A stretch of DNA of 64,000 nt, taken from the NCBI RefSeq assembly GCF_026626665.1, contig NZ_JAPNKE010000002.1, forward strand, positions 8,762,001 through 8,826,000, in the 5' to 3' direction. The notes under the pieces are model-generated. The model saw nothing but the letters and a program-made list of their open reading frames with translations, made no database searches and was not told where the DNA came from. This stretch comes from Nannocystis pusilla (GTDB lineage: Bacteria; Myxococcota_A; Polyangia; Nannocystales; Nannocystaceae). Each line of letters starts with the position of its first letter. Within the stretch, counting starts at the first letter, position 1. Position numbers and translations under genes: made by a program. Below, piece after piece: positions 9,443-21,411 of this stretch.

Positions 9443-9474
9443 GCCCGGAACCGCGAGCGACGCGGTCCCGGGGC
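9443..9474 (-). terminator. G+C-rich hairpin downstream of the small peptide gene
   Basis: Arms GCCCGGAACCGCG and CGCGGTCCCGGGGC pair around a five-base loop, with one bulge and one mismatch. The hairpin starts six bases after the stop of the 33-residue peptide gene, in the position of a transcription terminator. There is no clear U run on the minus strand, so termination is inferred from position and stability only. Confidence 0.45.
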
Positions 9475-9479
9475 AGAGC

Positions 9480-9581
9480 TCAGCGGATGTTGCCGATCGA
9501 GTTCTTGGCCGTATCGTGCCGCGTGCCGGCGCGGACGCCCGTCTTGATCGGCAAGGGATTGGTCTGCTTCTTGGTCTTCAT
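9480..9581 (-). CDS. Small basic peptide, 33 residues
   Basis: A strong ribosome site (AAAGGAGG) lies 6 bases before an ATG at 9579-9581. The gene encodes 33 residues: MKTKKQTNPLPIKTGV, then RAGTRHDTAKNSIGNIR, then TGA. The peptide is very basic, has no Cys and no hydrophobic signal. Its KTGVRAG segment recalls a class of very short peptides of the K-x-KTGV-RAG type that I associate with myxobacteria and other bacteria and whose role is unknown; I cannot test that here. A hairpin follows directly. The ribosome site is better than those of most genes in this window, which is the main argument that it is translated. It stands alone in an otherwise empty 570-base gap. Confidence 0.55.
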   Translation of the reverse strand: MKTKKQTNPLPIKTGVRAGTRHDTAKNSIGNIR

Positions 9582-9878
9582 CTCGAACCTCCTTTGGCAA
9601 CTACCGTAGCACGGTGGCGCGAGCGCCTGAGCGCGGCGGGGTGGCGCGGTACCGGCCCATCGAGGGCCAGCGCGTACCTCTCGCTCGCGGCCGCACGTCG
9701 ATCGCCATCGCGCATCGCGCCCGAGGCAATGACGGGTTCGGCCGATCGGCGACGAGGGTTGAGCTGGCCTTTCGGACAGATTATTTCGCAGACTCTCGGC
9801 CCGCCGGCGACGACCCCGAGGCGAGCGCGGGATCGACCCACGTCCCGTTTGGAAGAGTTCCAGTGCTCGCGCGAGTCG

Positions 9879-10770
9879 TCACGCCGAGCCCAGCGCCCAC
9901 GCCAAGCGCCCGATGCCCTCGGCCAGGAACGCGGCGCTCGCCTTGACCCGCGGCACCGAGCGCGCGTCGCGGTGGACCCCGAGCCACAGCTGTCGCCGCG
10001 GCCCCGGCACCGGCGTCGGCAGCAGGCGCAGGTTGGGGGCGCGGTCGCCGAGGAAGCGCGGCAGGCAGGTCAAGCCGAGCCCCGCCGCGGCCATCGTCAC
10101 CATCGGCTCGCGCCCGTTGGTGCGCACGGCCACGCGCGCGGGCGGCGATCTGCGGCAGCCACTCGACATCGGGGATCTTGCCGAGCGACTCGCTCATCGC
10201 GACGAGCACGTGCCCCTCGCACTGCGCCGCGAAGTCGGGCATGCCGCGCCGCGCCAGGTAACCGTCGGACGCGTACAGCCCGAACGCGACCACCCCCACC
10301 TGTCGCTGTACCACCTCGGCCTGCTCGAAGCGCGACGGCCGGACGGCGATGTCGGCCTCGCGCCGTGACAGGCTCAGATGCCGCGCGTCGGCCACCAGCT
10401 CGAGCTCGAGCCCCGGGTGTTCGGCGACGAAGGGCCCCAGCAGCGGCCCCAGCACGCTACCGACCAGCCACTCCGAGGCCGTCACCGCCACGCGTCCGCG
10501 CAGGCCCGCGTCGCGCCCCGAGGCGACCCGCTCGGCGGCCAGCGCCGCCGCCTCCATCTGCTCGGCGCGCGCCAGCATCATCCGCCCCGAGCTCGACAGC
10601 GACTGGCCCGCGGGCCCCTGCACGAACAGTCGCGCCCCCAGGGAGCGCTCGAGCGCGGCGATCCGCCGGCCTACCGTCGGCTGGGTCACGCCCAGCCCGC
10701 GCGCCGCCGCCGAGAACGAGCCCGCGCGAGCCACCGCGAGGAAGAAGCGCAGGTCGTCCCAGTCGAGCAT
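9879..10770 (-). CDS. LysR-family transcriptional regulator (one frame break)
   Basis: About 296 residues result after joining two frames. The N-terminal winged helix-turn-helix is textbook LysR: MLDWDDLRFFLAVARAGSF, then AAARGLGVTQPTVGRRIAALE. The substrate-binding domain follows (VTASEWLVGSVLGPLLGPF, ADARHLSLSRREADIAVRP). The frame breaks at about 10140-10142, where one extra base in a run on the plus strand separates DVEWLPQIAAR from VAVRTNGREPMVTMAAAG. The gene is divergent from a dehalogenase-like lipoprotein, with 95 bases between the starts, so it may regulate that gene as LysR proteins often do. The effector is unknown. Confidence 0.85.
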
Positions 10771-10865
10771 CGCGCGCCAGCATACGCGGCCCCATACAAA
10801 AATGCATGGACGCAGTACGCCCTTCGCCAATCGACGGCGGCGTCCGGACCCGCGATCCTCGCCGC

Positions 10866-11642
10866 ATGTCTCGCCGCCAGTTCCTTCAGTGGGTCGCGGG
10901 CGCCGGCGGCCTGCTCGGCGCGTGCAGGTCCGGACCCGCCGCCAGCGGCCCACGGCCGCCCCCGAGCCGGCGCACCGTCGTCCGCGGGATTTGCTTCGAC
11001 CTGTTCACGCTGTTCGATCCGCGGGGCGTCGAGCGGGTCGCCGAGGCCATCGCTCCCGGTCAGGCCGCCGACCTGTGCCGTGAATGGCGCGTCCGCCAGT
11101 TCGAATATGCATGGCTGCGCGCCACCGCCGGGCAATACCGGGACTTCGAGGTCGTCACCGGCGAGGCCCTCGACTACGCCGCCGGCGCGCACGGCCTGAG
11201 CCTGTCCGCCGCCGACCGGCGACGGCTCGTGGCCGCGTACTCCGAGCTCGCGCCGTGGCCCGACACGCGCGCCGCCCTCGAAGCGTGGCGGCGCGACGGC
11301 CTGCGCCTGGCCCCGCTCGCCAACTATTCGCCGTCGATGCTCGCGCGGCTGCTCGAGCACGCCGGCCTCGCCGACCTGTTCGATGCGCACATCAGCACCG
11401 ACCGCGCCCGGACCTTCAAGCCGAGCCCGCAGGCGTACGCGCTGGGGCCGGCCGCTCTCGGCCTCGCGCGCGAGCAGATCGTGTTCGCCGCGTTCGGCGG
11501 CTGGGACGCCGCCGGGGCCGCGTGGTTCGGCTTCCCGACGGTCTGGCTCAATCGCCTGGGCGTCGCCCCCGAGGCCCTGTCGGGGGCCGCGCACGCCACC
11601 GGCACGACGCTCGCCGACCTCGCCGCTTTCGTGGTCGCGTGA
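10866..11642 (+). CDS. Exported haloacid dehalogenase type II-like lipoprotein
   Basis: This 258-residue protein has a twin-arginine signal (SRRQFLQWVAGAGG) and ends its signal with a lipobox-like LLGAC, so it should be exported folded and lipidated. The mature part is a HAD-superfamily hydrolase: the nucleophile motif appears as GICFDLFTLFD, the helical cap follows, then LANYS (motif II), RTFKPSPQAY (motif III Lys) and AAFGGWDAAGAAWFG (motif IV). The pattern is closest to L-2-haloacid dehalogenase. An exported, membrane-anchored member is unusual because the family is normally cytoplasmic. The LysR gene opposite is a candidate regulator. Start ATG at 10866. Confidence 0.8.
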   Translation: MSRRQFLQWVAGAGGLLGACRSGPAASGPRPPPSRRTVVRGICFDLFTLFDPRGVERVAEAIAPGQAADLCREWRVRQFEYAWLRATAGQYRDFEVVTGEALDYAAGAHGLSLSAADRRRLVAAYSELAPWPDTRAALEAWRRDGLRLAPLANYSPSMLARLLEHAGLADLFDAHISTDRARTFKPSPQAYALGPAALGLAREQIVFAAFGGWDAAGAAWFGFPTVWLNRLGVAPEALSGAAHATGTTLADLAAFVVA

Positions 11643-11982
11643 TCCGCCGAGAAGTCAGCGTCACGCCGCATAGCGAGCCCACCTGCGCGCAGGCTCGCGG
11701 AGGATCGATCACCTCGAAGAGGAACGACGACGCGGACACCCCGCGTCGAGCGAGACGCAATCCATCCGACGGATACGTTCGAACGCGATCTTCGTGAATG
11801 CATCCCTGTACTGAATCGATCCACGTGGCGACGGTGACCACCGAGACATGGCCAATACGACGGCTGTCCATTCGGACAGGTCTCGAAGATCCTCGGCTCG
11901 GGGCCTGAGAGCCACGGGCCTGCGTATGTGGATATTTTGGAGGACTTGCCCGCGACGGTGGCCCGTGGATACCCTCTATAAA
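11643..11982. other. Intergenic stretch, no gene seen
   Basis: I see no convincing coding region in these 340 bases. They contain a palindrome at 11864-11879 and, directly at the 3' end, an AT-rich patch (CTCTATAAAATG) that overlaps the start of the next gene. Confidence 0.6.
11864..11879. repeat. Exact palindrome CTGTCC-ATTC-GGACAG
   Basis: Six-base perfect arms flank the loop ATTC. This copy is intergenic, about 220 bases downstream of the dehalogenase and 100 bases upstream of the next lipoprotein. Confidence 0.8.
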
Positions 11983-13389
11983 ATGCAACGCTGCATCGAT
12001 CCGTCGCGGGTCCTCGGTTCCACGCTCGTGCTCGCGCTCGTCGCGTGCGGCGACGCCGGCACGGCCACCACGGCCGGAGACACCAGCACCACCACCGTGA
12101 CGACCGCGCCGCCGGGGACCACCGCGGACGCGCCGACGAGCACGGGCAGCGGCGGGCAGACCACGACCACGAGCAGCAGCGGCGCGAGCGACTCCGACAG
12201 CGACGCGACCACCGTGGCGCCGACGACCAGCACCGCGACGACCAACGGCCTCAAGCTCGACGTCGCCGCTCCGGACCAGGGCGGCTCGTGTGCGACCAAG
12301 TGCGGCAACACCGACTGGAGCTACGTGTGGATCGCCAACAGCGGCGAGCACACGATCAGCAAGATCGACACGCGGACGATGGAGGAGGAGGGGCGCTACA
12401 TCACCCGCGCCGACCAGGCCGGCAACCCCTCGCGGACCTCGGTCAGCATCGACGGCAAGGCCGTCGCGGTCGCCAACCGGGCCGGCGGGATCACCAAGAT
12501 CTGGGCGCGCCCCGAGTACTGCACCGACAAGAACGGCAACGGCACGATCGAGACCTCGCAGGGCAAGGACAACGTCTTGCCGTTCGACCAGGAGGAGTGC
12601 GTCGCGTGGTTCACCGCCTTTCCGGATGCGACCACGCAGCGGCCGATCGCCTGGACCTCGGGCACCTACAACGAGGCCACCTGCGAGTTCGAGGAGCAGA
12701 AGATCTGGACCGCCGCGGCCAACGGCACCAAGGGCGCGGTGTGGCCGTGCGACGGGGCCCAGGGCTTCTTCGTCTACCGCCTGAACGGCGACACCGGCGA
12801 GGTCGAGGACACCATCCACATGCCGGAGATCACCTGCGGCGGGACGTTCGGACCGTACGGCGGCGCGGTCGACAGCGACAACAATTTTTGGATGTACATC
12901 TGGTCGGCGGGCACGATCGTGCACGTCGACCACGAGACGCTCGAGCACTACACCATCAACGGCGGCTCGTACGGCATCACGGTCGACACCAAGGGCCGCG
13001 TGTGGATCGACAGCGGCCAGCGCTACGACCCGGTGACGATGCAGTGGGCCTCGCAGATCGGCAACCAGCCGGGCAACGGCGGCAGCGGCGTCGCGGTCGA
13101 CCTCAAGGGCCGCGTGTGGAAGGCGACCACCGGCGGGGTCGGGTGGGTCGACTCCGAGACGATGATGGTCGGCGACACCGTGACGCTGCCGAACCCGGGG
13201 CTCGCGCGCGGGGTCGGGATCGACGTCGACGGCTACATCTGGGCGGTGATCCTCGGCGGCACGCAGGCCTTCCGGATCCACCCGGACACCTACGAGATCG
13301 CCACGTACGACGGGCTCAACGCGCCGTACACGTACAGCGACATGGCGGGCGGGCAGATCAACAACGTGACCTGCAACCCGCAGGGCTGA
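11983..13389 (+). CDS. Beta-propeller (NHL/YncE-like) lipoprotein
   Basis: This 468-residue lipoprotein has a signal peptide ending in lipobox LVAC (Cys22), then a stalk of about 65 residues made almost only of Thr, Ser, Gly, Ala and Asp. The globular part has repeated strands of the WIANSGEHTISKIDTRT, GSYGITVDTKGRVWIDSG, GSGVAVDLKGRVWKATTGG and GVGIDVDGYIWAVILGG type, which are NHL/SMP-30-like propeller blades. Such proteins sit on the outer surface and bind ligands or partners; no catalytic motif is evident. The start is the ATG at 11983, preceded by an AT-rich TATAAA patch and no good ribosome site. It converges with the GH19 gene. Confidence 0.82.
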   Translation: MQRCIDPSRVLGSTLVLALVACGDAGTATTAGDTSTTTVTTAPPGTTADAPTSTGSGGQTTTTSSSGASDSDSDATTVAPTTSTATTNGLKLDVAAPDQGGSCATKCGNTDWSYVWIANSGEHTISKIDTRTMEEEGRYITRADQAGNPSRTSVSIDGKAVAVANRAGGITKIWARPEYCTDKNGNGTIETSQGKDNVLPFDQEECVAWFTAFPDATTQRPIAWTSGTYNEATCEFEEQKIWTAAANGTKGAVWPCDGAQGFFVYRLNGDTGEVEDTIHMPEITCGGTFGPYGGAVDSDNNFWMYIWSAGTIVHVDHETLEHYTINGGSYGITVDTKGRVWIDSGQRYDPVTMQWASQIGNQPGNGGSGVAVDLKGRVWKATTGGVGWVDSETMMVGDTVTLPNPGLARGVGIDVDGYIWAVILGGTQAFRIHPDTYEIATYDGLNAPYTYSDMAGGQINNVTCNPQG

Positions 13390-13396
13390 GCGCGGC

Positions 13397-15712
13397 TCAG
13401 CGCGCGGCGGCGGGGGCCGCTGCGCCGCTCCGCCGGCCGTCGGTGCACTCGGACAGCTTGAACGCGACCTTGGTGACGCCGAAGTGAGTGCGTCGCTGCG
13501 CGTACGAGTGCGTGTGGAGGTTGACGACCGCGGTCACGGCGTTGACGTTGGCGTCGGCCTCGCCGCGGTCGGCGACCTCGTTGAGGCTGTTGTGGGTCCA
13601 GAAGCCCATCGCCGAGATCATGCCGCCGCGGGGTCCGAGGATCTGGTCGCCGTCGGCCATGATGTCGACGCCGGACCCGGGGAACTTGGCGTTCATCTCG
13701 GTCTGCACGCTCTGGAAGTTGCCGCGCCCGGTGAGCTGCAGGTAGCCCTTGCCGCGGTAGCGCCAGCCGTCGCCGCTGGCGATGTTGCCGTTGCCGTTGC
13801 GGTTGGCGTAGGCGCGGTTGGCGATCGCCTGCTGCTCTGCCGCGTGGCCCGGGGTGCGGCCGAGCTGCTGCGCCTCGGCGCGGTTGCGGGCGAAGTAGCT
13901 GAACGTGCTGATGAGGCGGTCGGGCGGATAGTCGAGGCTCTCGGCCAGCGCTCGCACCGACGCGCCGACCTCCTCGCGCACCTGGGCGAAGAAGTGCGCC
14001 TTGCGGCGACAGGTCACGATGTCGAACTTCTTGAACGCCTCGTTGAAGACCGCCTTGACCTCGTCGATGCGCGCGTCCGTGGCGCTGGGGAAGATCTGCT
14101 TGAGCGCCTCGGCGGTGATCTCGGCCTCGCAGTTGGGGCAGCCGCCGCCGGTGCCGAGGAAGTTGGCGACCAGCGCGATCGGGTGGATGTGATGCACCAT
14201 CGGGCTCGCCGGGAAGCCCTCGACCTTGCCCGCCACCTCCGTCCACCAGCGCAGCTTGTCGATCCGCTGCTTCTCGACCTGCCACTCGGGCAGGCCCTCG
14301 AGCATCAGCGGATCGAGCTCGTTCCACTTCGTCATCTCGCCGCCCCACTCGCTCTCGTAGTGGGCGACGATCCGCGCCAGCGCGCGCGCCAGCAGCGGCT
14401 GCCGCATCGCCGTCTTCAACTCCTGGGCGTCGAGGTTGCCGTCGCGGTTCTCGTCGATCGTCTCGTAGATCTTCGTCACCAGCGCGCTGCCCTCGGCCTT
14501 GTCCGCGCGCGCGGTGAAGTCGCCCTCCTCGCGCAGCGTCGCGGCGCCGTCGCGCAGCAGGTCGCGCGCCATCAGATCGACCGGCCGCACCTCGCCCTCG
14601 GACACGCACTCGAAGCCGGGCCAGGCCCACGGCGATTGCCACGACACCTTGTCGTGCCCGGTCTCGCGGACCCACCCGCCGCTGCTGCGCCGCGCCGCCG
14701 CACCGCCGGCCCCGACCCCGTCGAGGCGCCACCACTTCTTGCCCTCGTGATCGACGGCCTTGTCCTCGGCGGGCAACGCCTCGAGCTCGGCCTTCGGGAC
14801 CACGCGCGTGAAGCCGGCCTCGGGCCCTGCGGGATTGGCGACCTGCAACGGGAACGCGCTCCACCCCGAGGCATCGGCAGCCGGCCCCGCGCCGCCCTCG
14901 CCGAGCGCGCCGCGCTCGACCCACAGCTCCGGCCCGCTCGGCATCATGACCTCGCGCCGGCGATAGTTGCCCCGCTCGGCCTCGCCCTCGTTGCGCGTGC
15001 GCTGGTCGTCACGCGCCCCGACGTACCAGCCGGTCCACACCGCGCCGCTCGAGTAGGTGTTGGTCGCCGACGTGAACGTGCCGAGGGTCGAGCGCTCGGC
15101 GACCCGCACCTCGCTGCGGCGGACCTTGACCCATCGCCCCGCGGCCGCGCCACCGACGGGCGCCAGCCGCGATCCAGCCGGGACCGTGACGTCGGGCGCG
15201 GCCGGCTGCACGAACTTGGCCGTGCTCTCGACCAGCAGCAGGGTGCGAGCGGTCTCCGGCAGCGTCTTCGCGTAGGTCCGCGAGCGCTCGATGAACGCCG
15301 GCACGTCGTCGCCGCTGAACACCTCGACGTGCAAGAGCGGCCGCTTGCCGCGCTCCGGCACCGGCTTCGCGTCCTCATAGCGCTGATATTCGCCGAGGTA
15401 CCCGATCTGCTTGCCCGCCTGGATCGCCCGCGGCGGCTTGACCGCGACGACGGTGTCGAGCTCCGGCTCGGTGTTGGTGTCGGGGTCCAGCTCGCCGAGG
15501 AACACCCAGCCGGTGGAGGCGGCAGGATCGACCGGCGTGCCGGCGCGCACCGGCGCGATCTGCCCCTCGATGACCTTGGAGATCCGCCCCCACTTCTTGT
15601 CGGCCGAGCGCTCGCCGACCTCGATGCGAGCGCCTCGCGGCAAGATGCCGACCTTGGCGCTGCGGCTGGAGGCTTCCTTGCGAATGTTGAGCCCGACGAT
15701 CGGTTCGGTCAT
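13397..15712 (-). CDS. GH19 family hydrolase (chitinase/muramidase-like) with SH3b and EF-hand segments
   Basis: This is a 771-residue modular protein. It opens with a bacterial SH3-like module (GLNIRKEASSRSAKVGILPRG) and further SH3-like stretches to about residue 300. An EF-hand loop (DENRDGNLDAQEL) lies near residue 420. A C-terminal GH19 lysozyme/chitinase domain carries RRKAHFFAQVREEVG with the candidate catalytic Glu pair and the signature RYRGKGYLQLTGRGNF. GH19 enzymes cut chitin or peptidoglycan; this arrangement resembles endolysins and type VI effectors. I see no signal peptide, so export would need another route. I chose the ATG at 15712 because a GAGGAG-type ribosome site precedes it and the region upstream is low-complexity. 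An Hcp-like gene is the next gene on the other strand. Confidence 0.8.
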   Translation of the reverse strand: MTEPIVGLNIRKEASSRSAKVGILPRGARIEVGERSADKKWGRISKVIEGQIAPVRAGTPVDPAASTGWVFLGELDPDTNTEPELDTVVAVKPPRAIQAGKQIGYLGEYQRYEDAKPVPERGKRPLLHVEVFSGDDVPAFIERSRTYAKTLPETARTLLLVESTAKFVQPAAPDVTVPAGSRLAPVGGAAAGRWVKVRRSEVRVAERSTLGTFTSATNTYSSGAVWTGWYVGARDDQRTRNEGEAERGNYRRREVMMPSGPELWVERGALGEGGAGPAADASGWSAFPLQVANPAGPEAGFTRVVPKAELEALPAEDKAVDHEGKKWWRLDGVGAGGAAARRSSGGWVRETGHDKVSWQSPWAWPGFECVSEGEVRPVDLMARDLLRDGAATLREEGDFTARADKAEGSALVTKIYETIDENRDGNLDAQELKTAMRQPLLARALARIVAHYESEWGGEMTKWNELDPLMLEGLPEWQVEKQRIDKLRWWTEVAGKVEGFPASPMVHHIHPIALVANFLGTGGGCPNCEAEITAEALKQIFPSATDARIDEVKAVFNEAFKKFDIVTCRRKAHFFAQVREEVGASVRALAESLDYPPDRLISTFSYFARNRAEAQQLGRTPGHAAEQQAIANRAYANRNGNGNIASGDGWRYRGKGYLQLTGRGNFQSVQTEMNAKFPGSGVDIMADGDQILGPRGGMISAMGFWTHNSLNEVADRGEADANVNAVTAVVNLHTHSYAQRRTHFGVTKVAFKLSECTDGRRSGAAAPAAAR

Positions 15713-16456
15713 TGCGTGCTCCTCGCCCTGCCCTCCGTCTCGGGCGCAGGCGGCATGGTCCAGGGGCACGACGAGCGTCGCGCGAATGTTCGTACCGCGA
15801 CCCGCCCTCGGCTCGGCCGCCGGAACCCAGTTCCCCGGTGGTATGGCGGCATCGCGCTCCCCTCCGGCCTTCCCCGCGCCCCCGCGAGCGCCCCATGGCC
15901 ACGCTACCACATCGACCGCGGGCGAGTGACCTGCCGGCGACCCGCGACCGGGACCCTCGCGCTGGCTCGTGCTCGTCGGCGAGCAGGCCAGTTACGCCGG
16001 CGACAGCCTTCACGACCCGTCTCCAAGACATCCTCACGCGACGCGCCGAGCGGCGACTCGTGGTGCGCCCGAACCGCTCGAAACCGCAGCGAGGGGGTCC
16101 GCGGGTGCGTCGGTGGAGGACAGCCACTCCGTCACCCCGGGGTTCGAGGTGCGCTCGTAAGCGACACGACGGAGCGGGCAGCCATGTGGATATCGACATT
16201 CCGGGCACATGACATTCACCGGCGTCGCAACCATTCATGGCATGACTTATCGGACATGTCCCAAGGATAATGAAGTGCGAAGCTCGGCAAAGCCGCGTGG
16301 TCCTCGGCAACCCCCAAGCGTTGTGGCGAGCGAGCCGCCGCGGCATCGCGCGCGACCTGGGTGGAGGGCGCCGGCGCGCCCCTCGTCGCCTGTGCATCGA
16401 GCCGGCGATCCGCGGTAACGTGCCGCGCGCGCGAGGATTCGTCGCGCAGGAGCACG
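15713..16456. other. Intergenic stretch between GH19 and Hcp-like genes, no gene seen
   Basis: I find no supported coding region in these 744 bases; the short frames present have no family features. One point of interest is GGACATGTCC at about 16251-16260, the inverse order of the palindrome core, followed by CAAGGATAA. The region would hold the promoters of two divergent genes. Confidence 0.5.
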
Positions 16457-17020
16457 ATGGCGATGTCGAGCAAGCGGTGGTTGCGTTCCATGGCGCTGGT
16501 GGCGTGTGTCTCGGGGGTCGCGCTGGCCCCGTTCGCGGAGGCCGAGGCGGCGCTCAACGCCTACCTGCGGATGAAGGGCCAGAAGGTCGGGGACATCAAG
16601 GGCAGCGTGGCCAAGAAGGGGCGCGAGAGCTCGATCGAGATCCTCTCGCTGAACCACGAGGTCAGCGCGCCGCGCGACCCCGCCTCGGGCCTGGCGACGG
16701 GCAGGCGCCAGCACAAGCCGATGGTGCTGACCATGGAGCTCGGCAAGGCGACGCCGGCGATCCAGCAGGCCTTCCTCGACAACGAGCTGCTGACCTCGGT
16801 CGAGCTCAACGTGTTCGGGCCGGACGCCAAGGGGGCGGAGACGCTGACGTACACGGTCAAGCTGACGAACGCGAGCATCAGCGCGATCCGTCTGCTGCCG
16901 GGCCCGAACGACAGGGTCGTGCAGGAGGTCAGCCTGACCTACCAGAAGATCGAGTGGATCTGGCGCGACGGCAACATCACCGCGATGGACGACTGGGAGA
17001 AGCAAAGCGCCAAGAAGTGA
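16457..17020 (+). CDS. Hcp-like (type VI secretion tube) protein with an N-terminal signal peptide
   Basis: This 187-residue protein has a core that is clearly Hcp family: LNAYLRMKGQKVGDIKGSV, EILSLNHEVSAPRDPASG and GRRQHKPMVLTMEL, ending in strands as in known Hcp. Hcp hexamers stack into the type VI tube and are normally cytoplasmic and unprocessed. Here the core is preceded by about 32 extra residues with a positive start (SSKRWLRS), a hydrophobic run (MALVACVSGVALAPF) and a cleavage-like AEAEAA, that is a Sec signal peptide. I chose the ATG at 16457 because AGGAG lies just upstream. The odd signal suggests a secreted or periplasmic Hcp relative rather than an ordinary tube subunit. No other type VI genes are in the window. 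Confidence 0.82.
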   Translation: MAMSSKRWLRSMALVACVSGVALAPFAEAEAALNAYLRMKGQKVGDIKGSVAKKGRESSIEILSLNHEVSAPRDPASGLATGRRQHKPMVLTMELGKATPAIQQAFLDNELLTSVELNVFGPDAKGAETLTYTVKLTNASISAIRLLPGPNDRVVQEVSLTYQKIEWIWRDGNITAMDDWEKQSAKK

Positions 17021-17032
17021 CACGCCTCTCCG

Positions 17033-17056
17033 GGGCATGTCCTTCAGGACATGCCC
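17033..17056. terminator. 24-base perfect palindrome between convergent Hcp and uvrA genes
   Basis: Ten-base perfect arms (GGGCATGTCC and GGACATGCCC) enclose the loop TTCA. It sits 12 bases after the Hcp stop and one base before the uvrA stop, so it can act as a hairpin terminator for both genes. It is followed by TTTA on the plus strand. This is the longest single member of the repeat family that recurs through the window. Confidence 0.7.
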
Positions 17057-17057
17057 T

Positions 17058-20413
<3,356 letters not shown>

Positions 20414-20417
<4 letters not shown>

Positions 20418-21397
20418 GGTACATGTCCCCGAGCGAGGGCGACGGCCGCCAGCATGCTGCTGGGATCGGCGACCCCGCGGCCCGCGATGTCACGCGCGGT
20501 GCCGTGGTCGGGCGAGGTGCGGGTGAACGGGAGCCCGAGGGTCATGTTGACGCCGTCGCGCATGTGCAGCAGCTTGAAGGGCCCCAGGCCCTGGTCGTGG
20601 TACATGGCGAGCAAGCCGTCGAGGCCGCCCTCGAGGTGGGTGACGAACGCGGAGTCGGCCGCGAGCGGGCCGACGAAGCTGCACTGCAGGGATTCGGCGG
20701 CGGCCCACGCCGTCAGCTCGGCGACCGCCGGCTCGATGATGCGCTGCTCCTCGTCGCCGAGCATGCCGCGCTCGCCGGCGTGCGGGTTGAGCCCGAGCAC
20801 GCCGATGCGCGGCGCCGGGAGGCCGAGGTGACGCAGCAGCGTGTGCGCCAGCAGCTTGCCGCAGCGGACGATCGCGGCCGGCGTGAGCAGCTCGGGCACG
20901 GCCCGCAGCGGCACGTGGATCGTCACCGGCACGACGCGCAGGCGCGGGCCGATCATCAGCATGGCGAAGTCGTCGACGCCGGCGCGGTGGGCCAGGTACT
21001 CGGTGTGGCCGGGGAATCCGAAGCCCTCGGCCTTGCAGGCGGCCTTGTCGATCGGCGCGGTCACCAGCGCGGCGCCGGGCTGCTCCAGGACGAGATCGAC
21101 CCCGCGGACCAGAGCGGCGACCTGACCGCCGCGCACGTCGTCGACCAGGGGGGCGATCGCCTCCCAGCCGCGGGCAGCCCACGGGGTGGCGAGAGCGCGG
21201 GCGAGCCCCTCGAGGCGCTCGCGGTCGGCGACGACGCGATCTCCTGTGCGGAGCGCGCCGGCCTCACCCAGACGGAGCAAGAGCTCGGGACCGATCCCCT
21301 CGGGGTCGCCTTGGGTCACCACGAGATGCGGCACAGCTGGCAGTGCGGTACTCAAGCGCTCCTTGAAGTTGGCGGAAAAGGGCCGGCACTCTACCAT
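20414..21397 (-). CDS. pdxA: 4-hydroxythreonine-4-phosphate dehydrogenase
   Basis: PdxA oxidises 4-phosphohydroxy-L-threonine for pyridoxal phosphate synthesis. The 327-residue protein shows the family opening TQGDPEGIGPEL, the substrate segment TAPIDKAA, the metal-binding FPGHTEYLA and GLNPHAGERG, and the C-terminal YHDQGLGPFK plus RTSPDHGTARDIAG. Family length is normal. The start is the ATG at 21395-21397, 14 bases from the divergent start of the DUF3108 gene, so the two promoters must overlap the opposite coding sequences. The pdxA stop overlaps the uvrA start, so pdxA-uvrA is transcribed as one unit. This pairing is not functionally obvious. Confidence 0.93.
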
Positions 21398-21411
21398 CTT
21401 TGCCTCGCGTC

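Noticed and set aside
16034..16234. Short Cys-containing frame (CPECRYPHGCP) upstream of the Hcp-like gene
   Set aside because: There is no ribosome site and the Cys-rich phrase partly derives from repeat-like sequence; no family match.
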